64,000 nucleotides of DNA from Odontomyia ornata (Eukaryota > Arthropoda > Insecta > Diptera > Stratiomyidae), in contig OZ017738.1 in the NCBI GenBank assembly GCA_963969285.1, positions 36,757,499 to 36,821,498 of the forward strand. The letters are read 5' to 3'. Below, piece by piece: positions 54,130 through 62,804 of this stretch. The notes under the pieces are model-generated. The model searched no databases. It worked only from the letters and a program-made list of their open reading frames with translations, and had not been told where the DNA came from. Each line of letters starts with the position of its first letter. Position 1 is the stretch's first letter. Position numbers and translations under genes: made by a program.

Positions 54130-54790
54130 AGGGTTTTGTAAAATAGTTTTACAAAACCCTAATAGTTTTGCGACCTGTCTGTCCATCTATCCGTCGGTCT
54201 GTCCGTCCGTCTGTCCGTCCGTCCGTCCGTGTGTCACAGCACTTTTTCACACAAACGACTTAAGCTAGAAACATCAAATTATGTATACAGGTGTAAAGTG
54301 GTGCTCTCTTCAAAGTTCAACTGCAAAAATTTTTATAAGGTATTTAAGGGGGGGTTGGTCTCCCCATATAGGGAAGTGACCCCCCGAAATGAAAGGTCTT
54401 GATGAGAACTTTTCAAAACAGGTCTTAATTTGATACTTTTTGCTTCGAGAGATGCGCAGGGAGAGGAAACACACGAAGTTCGAATCTGATGGATGAAAGT
54501 TTATTTGCTGTACATCTGCCCTTCCCCTGCCCCCTTGGTATTGGTAGAGTAACTTTAAGACTTGTTTTGAAAAATCTCATTAAGAGCTTTCCAATGACAC
54601 CCTACACCTACCCAATGGTAGAAAAAAATGTTTAAGGTTCACCTCCCTATATAGGGAGGCTCCCTGAAAAATGTTTACTCCCCAACTCCCTCTGAAAATT
54701 TTTTAACTCCCCAAAACTTTCAAGAAGTTACCACTTCTGACATTTCCACAAAATTTCGTAGCTGTACCTTTTATAAACATAAAATCTTCA
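54130..54790 (+). repeat. Hairpin repeat copy R5 forming a fold-back
   Basis: It opens with a perfect 14-bp stem hairpin (54130-54160), then a long GTCTGTCCGTCCG tract. Blocks in + orientation follow: GTGGTGCTCTCTTCAAAG, CTCCCCATATAGGGAAG and TGAAAGGTCTTGATGAGAAC. From about 54545 the same blocks return reversed (AAGACTTGTTTTGAAAAATC, CCTCCCTATATAGGGAGG, AAGAAGTTACCACTTC). The unit is thus a long imperfect inverted repeat. It interrupts a BEL/Pao relic on its left. Confidence 0.75.
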
Positions 54791-55103
54791 TTCTATATCC
54801 GTGAAAAATAACTAAATATTTTCTGATGCAAATGTCCGGGGTTTTAACGAGAGTCATTTACAGACCCGAAAACGTGTGCGTTTTCGATTTATCTCTCAAA
54901 CAAGAATTTGGGTTGAGATGTAGATATGTATAATTACTTATGTCTTAACTCAACCAACGTGGCAGGTCCCATACCCATCGAAAATTCTCGAAATGAGAAG
55001 ACCGAGTGGGGTATTCTTTTCGGCAATTCATATTTACATGTAATTTACAAATTTTTCTATTAATTTTTTTCCGGTTTCAAAGCGTAAGTTTTCAGTACAT
55101 ATA
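54791..55103. other. Short non-coding stretch between repeats
   Basis: No gene or clear repeat recognised; AT-rich. Confidence 0.4.
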
Positions 55104-55861
55104 CAGGGTGCGTACGGTATTTGAGGACAATTTGAGATTAAAATTAATTAGCTTGTATTGTTAACAAAATTTAATGAAATTTTAGGAATTTTTTATACAA
55201 CGTTGAATTAATATATGACTATAAAGTTATTCAATAAAATCGCCATTAGTAGCCATAACCTCTTCGATCCGGGTCCGGAAACGATGACATGCCCGAATAA
55301 CCGCATTAACAGCAGTCTTCAGCGAAGAAGTGGTATTATGAGGACGCTTATTGGTCTCACGCTCAACTACGCCCCATAAGTAATAATCCAAAGGATTAAG
55401 GTCTGGGGAGCTATCACTGTATGTGAAGGAGCTGAGTCTTCGGTCTTCGTGGACAACTCTACGAATAAGGCGCTCAGAAACATGAAGCTCACTCTCAAGG
55501 GTCCTCATTGATTTTGAAGGGTCCTCGTCTATGATCGCTTGCACTTGCTCTAAAAGTTCTGCAGGTCGAATAGTGTCAGAACGTTGTTCGTGCTTTTTGC
55601 GTTTTGCAACCGATTCTGTATCGCCTCCTGATGCTCCCAATTCACGGCGAACCTTATGCATGAATGAACAGGCGCAGTTAAGAAAATTAGAGATCTCTAA
55701 ATCTGTATGGTTCGCACATATAGCGACGATGACAGCATGTCTCTTCGTTTCTTGAGTGATGTTGTAGTCCGCCATTTCTTATCTGAAAAGGAAAAATAAT
55801 AAAAAAATTCGCGAACTCATAGTCACATTTATACATGTCCTCAAATATCGTACGCACCCTG
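55104..55861 (-). mobile_element. Mariner-like element (758 bp) with near-perfect TIRs and TA TSD
   Basis: The left end CAGGGTGCGTACGGTATTTG and the reversed right end CAGGGTGCGTACGATATTTG match over 26 bp with one mismatch, and TA lies outside both ends (55102-55103 and 55862-55863). The element is shorter than a complete mariner because the middle of the transposase is missing, but the ends look fresh. It lies 72 bp from a Tc1 element. Confidence 0.95.
55227..55775 (-). CDS. Internally deleted mariner-type transposase, ORF still open
   Basis: A 182-residue frame starts at an ATG at 55775. It begins with a helix-turn-helix domain (about residues 10-45), includes a basic stretch (KRKKHEQRSD) and a second HTH region (MRTLESELHVSERLIRRVV, about residues 90-110). 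It then passes at about residue 118 straight to SPDLNPLDYYLWG, which carries the third catalytic Asp, and the C-terminal tail. The region with the first two catalytic aspartates is absent. The join keeps frame and the ORF has no stop. It cannot catalyse transposition but retains DNA binding. Whether it is expressed is unknown; it might act as an inhibitor, or simply be a recent deletion derivative. Confidence 0.85.
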   Translation of the reverse strand: MADYNITQETKRHAVIVAICANHTDLEISNFLNCACSFMHKVRRELGASGGDTESVAKRKKHEQRSDTIRPAELLEQVQAIIDEDPSKSMRTLESELHVSERLIRRVVHEDRRLSSFTYSDSSPDLNPLDYYLWGVVERETNKRPHNTTSSLKTAVNAVIRACHRFRTRIEEVMATNGDFIE

Positions 55862-55933
55862 TATATATTTTAAAATAAAACCATGCAGTTAATTTCCTAT
55901 TCGTATTTGGATTTTTCATTGACTTAGGAGATA

Positions 55934-56787
55934 CAGTCTGTTAAGTAAGAGCGTATCCAGCATAGGTTCTGATCGGTAAGTGATATTGATTTCAATTTTT
56001 TTTATCGGTAGAGAGAACCTCGGTCTTTGGCGCTTTGAAAAAGGGAAAACACTTTAATCGCGATGAGTGCCATTTACGCAAAGCGCTTCGAGGCCGTGTT
56101 TCTTTGCACACACCCTAAAGGATCAAAAATTAACTTGTAGTGGCGGCTTAATACATTAAAAAGTCTGTATTGTTTGTCAAGAAGTGGGTCCAACGATTTA
56201 AAGAGTCAAAAGCTGTCAATGATCTTCCAAATCGTGGTTCGGTAGGAATTGTGGCGTTGTTTTCGTGCAATCCTGGCTTGTCTTTACGTCATAGCAAGCG
56301 AAATTGAAGCAAAAAGGTCTCGACTTATCACACGTTGTTATTCGGAAACATCTGTACGCAAACAATGTAAAATGGCGGAGTACCGATAATGATTCTAAGT
56401 ACCGGAGCTAGCTGTGTACTAAATGGAAACGGGAAAAATGCATTGTGACACTTGATTGGCCTTCGCAATCGCCTGATGCAAATCATATCAAAAACGCCGG
56501 GGCCTATATCAAGCAGAAGCTCCGTGAAAAACGTGTTTACACTTTGAAGCAGCTCTTCCGAGAAATTTGACTCATTTGGAAGGCGCTTCGCCTCGAATAC
56601 GCCGATAATTCAGTGGAAAGCATGCCTCGGAGATGCAAAGCAATAATTGATGCTGGTGGTGATTGGACTCACTATTCAACTGAAAACGCGTTACCTCAGA
56701 ATGTATTTAATGTACGTATAAGTCAAAAACTGTTGTTAAATAAACTATTTCAAAATTATACTGGATACGCTTTTACTTAACAGACTG
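55934..56787 (+). mobile_element. Tc1-like element (854 bp) with TIRs and TA TSD
   Basis: The left end CAGTCTGTTAAGTAAGAGCG and the reversed right end CAGTCTGTTAAGTAAAAGCG match at about 29 of 31 positions over the terminal 31 bp. TA flanks both ends (55932-55933 and 56788-56789). It is shorter than a 1.6-kb Tc1, so the transposase inside is partly deleted. Confidence 0.93.
56063..56690 (+). pseudogene. Tc1-type transposase remnant
   Basis: It starts with MSAIYAKRFEAVFLC and the KKWVQRFKESKAVNDLPNRG DNA-binding region. The frame is then broken and much of the catalytic core is lost. The last part has DWPSQSPDANHIKNAG, where the catalytic Glu of the DD34E motif (normally PIEN) is Lys. QKLREKRVYTLKQLF and VESMPRRCKAIIDAGGDWTH follow. 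Stops, deletion and the lost Glu make it inactive. Confidence 0.88.
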
Positions 56788-56789
56788 TA

Positions 56790-57520
56790 ACATTAAGTTA
56801 CACGTATGAAGTAAACAACGTTTAAATAATCTATTTAAAATCTTGGGCTTTCTTGCATTAGAACATATACTTAATAGCATACGATATTTTTAGGGTTGTT
56901 TTCCCGTTTTGTTATTATTTATTATTTCTTGCAAAAAATTTTTTTGCTTTATTATCCATTTCAATTTTTTTTTATATTATCCTATTTGGTTTCATTGACG
57001 ATCTTCTTCTTCTTTTTCGTTATTATTTATTGCAATTACTTCGTTTTGAATTTTTTTCAAATATGGATTTTATCTTTATTTATTTTGTTAAGTACATGCA
57101 GAACAAATATTTATAGAAAGTCAATGCAGTTTCTTTGTGTTCCTTTTTATAGTGTAATCAAATTTACCATAAATTAAGTCATTTGCTTTTGCTTGAATTG
57201 CATTTACTTGTTAGAGATTTGATGCTGTCCTTTCAAATCCTTTAAAATCGCTCTTGAATGACAAGGGAATACGTTCCAAAGTAGCAGATAGCATTTGCAA
57301 ATAGTTTATTCTTCGTGAGCTTATTTATTGGTTTTTCTTTTTATTTGAATGTTTATAATTTTATTCGTCATATGAATCAGTGGTAGTCGTAATGAACCAG
57401 TGGGAGTGAATGCGCTATTTAGTTATGTCGGAAATTACCAAGGATACGATTCTAACTAATTTGAAAGCACATGCATCGCCAACAGCTTCTACTAATATTC
57501 TTTGTTTTCCCAGCAAGCGA
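56790..57520. other. T-rich non-coding stretch
   Basis: T-rich low-complexity DNA (notably 56900-57070), whose open frame is compositional. No gene or repeat family was recognised. Confidence 0.45.
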
Positions 57521-58015
57521 AAACGTAAGTTGGCACCTCGGGTTTAGCCTGGCCACATTCAACCTTGACTAAACAGGGTACCTTGGCTTGCCCCTGACCC
57601 TTTTGTTCTGATGCTGCATCCCATTATTACTTCAGCTCCTCGACTTACACCTGAACGGTCCTCATCAGTAACCGTTCGCCGCCAGCCCCAACATCAAATA
57701 GAGCTCCTTGGCTTATGCCTGATCCTGGGCATCCTCTCGTTGCATCGGCTCCTCGGTACTTCCCAGACCTGGTCGAAGGTAGACGGCTCCGCAAGCCCAT
57801 CCACCTCCATCCTAGAGGTCCTCGATTTTTCTTGCGAACCACTCAGCTTATTCGCAGGCTCCCGTCAGCCCAAGAGGAACAAAGGAGCGCCCCGCCCAGA
57901 AGTGCACCGAGCTACAGTTCCACCGCCAACAACCATCAGGCCCCCCTTAGACGCCGGTCTCGCTGCGGAACTCCTATCGCTCCCGCGGCCCACCACGTTG
58001 TAAGAGTATAGGGTT
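57521..58015 (+). other. GC-rich stretch of unknown origin with open frames
   Basis: GC content rises abruptly here. The phrases CCTTGGCTT(G/A)(C/T)(G/C)CCTGA(C/T)CC and GCTCCTCG recur about 120 bp apart (57587 and 57708), so the segment is internally duplicated. Overlapping frames (57611-58003 and 57715-58011) are rich in Pro, Arg and Ser. The composition resembles coding DNA of a retroelement ORF1, but no domain is recognisable. Confidence 0.35.
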
Positions 58016-58234
58016 TGACAGCAGTGCCCAGACCGGAACCAGTTAGGAGACCTCACACTTTTTCGAATGCATTAACTCTGTAGTTGTGTTTATAATTAAT
58101 ATAAGAATTATTACGTTTTAAGAAAAAATCAAACTCAGGTTTCTAAGGTAAGGTGCAATTGACAGCCATAATTATCAGAGTGGTATAATTTAAGATATTT
58201 TTTATAACAAGCTATAACATTTAGATAAATGTTC

Positions 58235-58374
58235 CTACACTCAGAAAAAAAAATGTTATATAAAATACTTAATTTCAACAATTTTCGTTGGTCATTTCGT
58301 ACCCAACAATTCCTTGTTTTTATTTCAACAGTGCCCAAATTGTTGATGTTTATTTTTTGAGCGGAAGAGTGTAG
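58235..58374. repeat. Short inverted-repeat unit (possible MITE or transposon end)
   Basis: CTACACTC at 58235-58242 and GAGTGTAG at 58367-58374 bracket 140 bp. Inside, CAACAATT occurs twice and AAATTGTTG once in reverse. It may mark the left end of the two-gene transposon to its right, whose coding region stops at 58620, but no matching end was found on the other side. Confidence 0.35.
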
Positions 58375-58619
58375 TACTTGTATCAATAAAAAAAGTTGTT
58401 ACCAACTCAATATGTTCTGTTTTTGGTACGAATACCAATACTTTTGATTTGTCAAGCATATTAGTCATTGGCATAAATTGCTCATAATGTTAACATGCCA
58501 ACAGTTTTTCTACTTACATTAAACACGAAAGTGCTTCTTTCTCTGTTATAAAACTAGGAGCTGAAATAAAAATCTTGTGATTTGGCAAACTACAAAAATA
58601 ATAAAATATAATTTTCATA

Positions 58620-61061
58620 TCAGTTTTTATTGAAAATACTTTCAAATCTTATGACTATTTCTCCATTGTTTAGTACAAATCTTTCTCCGGGTAAAGAAAC
58701 ATCTTCAATTTTTTTTAAATAAAAACATTCCAATTGGTTTGGAAATTTGTATGCTTGGTATTTTTTATAAAAGACAACTTCTATTTCTTGGCCAATTAAA
58801 TAAACTATCTTATTGTTATCGTAAAAAAGTAATAGCGTTTTCAAATATATATTTCTGTGACAAACTTTTACAAAGGAATTTTGTGAATATAGAACATTTT
58901 TATGCAAAAAGCAATCAAAAGCTTTTACTAGAGTAAACTCTGTACACAAATTTTCATAGTAGGGCAATTTCCGCAAGTCAAAATCCAATATATATTTGAA
59001 TTTTTGCATATCATCAAGAAAAAAATTACCTTCAATAATCAAAGACGAAAACTGAAGAGAGCCTTTCACAGACAAAGTGTAAGGAACATTAACCCTTGAA
59101 TTCATTGATCGGACATATTGCTTGAAAAACTGATGCTTGGCCTCAAACCTGAAACACCACAGATGTTTCAAGGGCCCAAGGTTTTTAATAACGGTTGGAT
59201 AGTGAACTAGGAAATGACATTTGGGTGTAAAAGTTATTTTGAAAAAGTCTACTAAAAAGTTATTGTGCTGGACGATTAGATCTTTCAATTCATTCAAAAT
59301 ATCATGATCAAATTCTGTTAATAGAATAATATCTACAATTTTTACAAAAACAATTAAAAAATCAAAAACTGGATCATTTGCCTCAATTAAATCACTAATC
59401 ATTAAAAGAACAAAATGTAAAAATGTTTTCATTTCGGCCCCATTTATTTTAATATTACTTTTCTTTATGTGCGATTTTCTACGTGGTTGCTCTCATTACT
59501 TGCTTTTCGAAGACCATATGGAAACATTTGCTTTCTATAGTTGAACGATTCCAAAGATAATAATTTTTCTTTCATAGATAAAATAATTTAAAATTTTTGA
59601 CATATTTGATTTTCCGATTCCTAAGAATATGTCGTGCATTATATCACAAGCAATATTCTGTGTTACATGAAAATGTGGCAAAGTATTTAAAATTGTATCC
59701 TCTCTGATAAAAGACCAATTTCCGTCACAAGTATTTTCATTTTGATAGTTGCTTTCATTTCGTAAACTTTTGAAGAGCTTTACTGACTCAAGTTGGCATT
59801 GTTGTTTTGTTCTAGTACAAATGCGGCAATAATTATTTGAATTGAAACAAGTCTTATATCCTAAAATAAAATTTAGTCCTAAGTTATCCCCTAATATTTG
59901 GGCAAGGCAAAAATAAATTTTTATGATTTCACCGTTAACATTTAATTCAATGCCATTCGTATATAAACTCTTTATAATATCTACAAGCTTATGTAAAGTT
60001 AATGTGCTTGGGTAATGCTTCAAATCTTTTGACTTAAGGAATCCAGCTACGAAAATATTATTAAGATGCGATAAATGATACTGTGGAACCACAGGCACAC
60101 TAAAATATACTCCACAAATAGATTCATTGTGCCGTCCGACCACATCATTTATTTGAAAATCATCAAAGTAAAGGAAAATCGGAAACACTAATTTGTGTCC
60201 GAATTCTCTCAATTTAGATGTTTAAAGCTTTCCTGTAATGCAGTGACTTCTATTTTCTGACTTTATAAGTTCAATATTTTTCATAGTTAATTTAAATACA
60301 TTTGAGGACTCAAAATATTTTTTCAATTGAAATTCAATGTCTAATAAATATCCTTCGGATGTGTTCTGACTAAGTGTTGGATTGCCACGAACAACAATTT
60401 CATCCAATTCCTTCGCAATCGTAAAACATAGAGGTGGTTTATAAACATTAAGTTCCTGCATCTTATTAAGAAGCTTATGTTCTGATTTTAGATTCTGAAA
60501 TGGGCTTTCCATACACATTAAGATTTCTTCAAAATCATTTCCATTATCAGGACCCAAAAAAGGTAAAAATTCTTTGAAACATTTAACAAGTGGATCTGTT
60601 ATATAATTAGTTACATGGGTTTGTATAAGTGGTATATCTTTTCCGCAAAACGAAGATTTTTCATGAAGCTTTAAAGTAAAATTTATAATAGATTTCAGCA
60701 TTAGATTTTTGAGGTGACAAAATTTATCTGTATTTTTTCCAGAACTTTCATGTGAGCCCAGAACGTTTTGCTCATAACTGGTTATCCCAGGATTATTATT
60801 AACTTGGTAATCATTCAAAGTACATGTATTAGTTCTTTTATCAATGGTAGGGCAAGAATAATTTTCGTTTACTGTATTGCCAGAATCATGTTTATAAATA
60901 TGCATTTTAAATTTATAAAAATTTTGGAAGTATTTTTGACATCCATTGAATTGGCACAAATATTTAAAGACTATTGGAGTTTTGTGATAGTCTCTGAGAT
61001 GACTAATTAAATGTTCAGCATTTTCAAATTTATTTTTACAAATCGAGCAAATATGATACAT
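58620..61061 (-). pseudogene. C2H2 zinc-finger Tnp2/CACTA-like transposase of the two-gene element
   Basis: The ATG at 61061 opens a frame with two C2H2 fingers (CSICKNKFENAEHLISHLRDYH and CQFNGCQKYFQNFYKFKMHIYKH, shown by their Cys/His spacing). A long low-complexity middle follows. Past an in-frame TAA at 60222 the conserved core appears: LVFPIFLYFDDFQINDVVG, AQILGDNLGLNFILGY, CRICTRTK, TLPHFHVTQNIACDIMHDIF. DxMHDxxxG is the signature of Tnp2-like transposases. After two small frame changes (about 59575 and 59485) come HFLVHYPTVIKNLGPLKHLW and FRFEAKHQFFKQYVRS. The family is widespread in arthropods as 'uncharacterized' proteins. One stop and two single-base-type shifts are the only breaks seen. 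Confidence 0.8.
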
Positions 61062-61071
61062 ATTCGAAAGA

Positions 61072-62804
61072 TTACTGTTTAGTGATTGGTGAAGTTAACT
61101 GACAATTACTTAGTTTACCAATAATATTTTTAATCTTTGGAATTTTATCATTGCACATTATTTCATACACATATTCTTGAAGGAACATCCAAACATATTT
61201 GCTCTTTAATGAATATTCTAAGTGGAAAACGAAACTTATTTCAATTAATAAATCAATAGACCTTAAAAGTGTCGGTAGTTTGTAATAGATATTGTCAAAA
61301 AAAAATGTAGAACTCTTTTAAATTGTCTGTAGATTCACCGATAACGAAGATTTTCGGTTGTAATTTCGTATTGTCACGCAAGCTCATCTTCCTTTTGCTT
61401 TAGATTATTTATGTAGAAAAAATGGACAAACATATCATTTTGGGCGTCAGAAATCGATGGTTTGGATGTCCTTGCAAGCCTTGGCGGCAAAATAATCGAA
61501 TGGAGCAGGTTGAAAAAATAAAATTGTCTCGAGTCTAGAAAATTTAAAAGACCCATAGTTGAAAAAATATCATTCAGTCCATTAAATTGACCTTGGTTTA
61601 AGTCTTTTGATTGCATTTTTTCATATAACTGAAGGTTCAATTTATCTTTAATGCAGGGAGGAAAAAATATATGATTGATTTTTTCTTCCAAGATGTTAAC
61701 TTTTTCGTACAACAAATTCCCCTTTCCTGGTTGAATAGTTTCGAAGTCAATATCAATCTGTAGATATGAAAAATTAGCAAATTGTTCACCTTTAAAATAA
61801 ATAATATTCACTTACTAATTCGTATCCATCTGGGTCTTTATACCTAGGCCACTGTTTTAAAATATTGGCAATAGAGCTTTTCATTTAATGCATTTCCTGC
61901 ATTCTCAAAATTGAAGTTTTCCGCCAATATTCAATTAAATTACTAGGTTTGTTGTGTGACAACCATTTTTTTTCAGCTTCAAATTTTTCCCGATTGAATT
62001 TCCTGAAGTATTGATCTTGGGGAGCTTGTCGATGAGCTATGCGATGCAGATCGTTTTTGTTGTGGCTTCCTTTTGTACATAATATTAAAATAGCGATCAT
62101 AAAGTTTTCCAGCAGCATTTCGCTTATTATTCCTCGGAATGTAATATGTTGCCTGTAAGTTCATTTATGTATCTAACTTAAGTTTCACTGAATTTTCAAC
62201 AAAAAACCAATGCTTACGCTATTTTCAGTTGGAAAAAGTTCTATAATGGTTCCTGTAACCTTTTTCATTGTGGGAGGATCCATATGTGTTTTGGCTCCAT
62301 AGAAATGGTCACAGACAATACGAACTAATGTGGTTTGTTGTGCTTCAGTTAGACATTTTTTCATGCGGTATTCATTTAACATTTCATTGCCTGCATAAGT
62401 TTGCTCCAAAATCTCTTGAAGATTGAAGCTGCCTTTTTGACATTGGGTACAGCAGAATTTGTTGAGGCTGAAGAGTGCGATGATAGCCACTCAGTTACAG
62501 TATTAGAAAGTGTTCTATCACTTGCACAGCATGTTAATACTTCGCACTGCAAGTATAATTTAAAAGTACACAAGATTTTTGCTATAATAAAACTTAGACT
62601 TTACTTACATTATTTGCAATTCGCCACTTTTGTAGATTATATCGAAACTTCACTTTTTCGCCAACCTGATTTTTGGTGTTAAATATTTGATCTACGTCGT
62701 GGGAATGCAACATTTTCAACACTTCTAGCGAATCGATTCCACACTCAGTTAAAACAGAAATTGTCTGGAGTTGAAGTCCCCATTTTAAAAAAATCCCCGT
62801 TGGC
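61072..62804 (-). pseudogene. SAM-domain partner protein of the two-gene element, four exons
   Basis: Exon 1 (to 62609) encodes a SAM-like domain (FLKWGLQ...HSHDVDQIF...GEKVKFRYNLQKWR). Introns are 62547-62608, 62153-62217 and 61758-61815 (62, 65 and 58 bp, all GT-AG). The joins are phase 0 and restore family motifs: IELFPTENS joined to ATYYIPR, and DGYEL joined to IDIDFE. Exon 2 has FNLQEIL and TTLVRIVCDHF, exon 3 has GKLYDRYFN and FEAEKKWL, exon 4 has RTSKPSISDAQNDMFVHF and ends FFDNIYYKLPTLL...PITKQ-stop at 61072. Breaks: frame changes at A5 runs in exons 2 and 3, a TAA in exon 3 at about 61885, and shifts in exon 4. The GTG at 62809 is not a credible start; the true ATG was not found. The stop is 10 bp before the transposase ATG. 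Confidence 0.75.

Noticed and set aside
54130..54165. 31-nt hairpin as a Helitron 3' end (CTAA follows the stem on the reverse strand)
   Set aside because: The stem runs right up to the putative terminus with no spacer, no TC 5' end was found, and the insertion flank is not A/T as Helitrons require.
56896..57177. Hydrophobic 93-residue frame (possible membrane protein)
   Set aside because: It is a low-complexity T-rich tract whose translation is Phe/Leu/Ile rich by composition.
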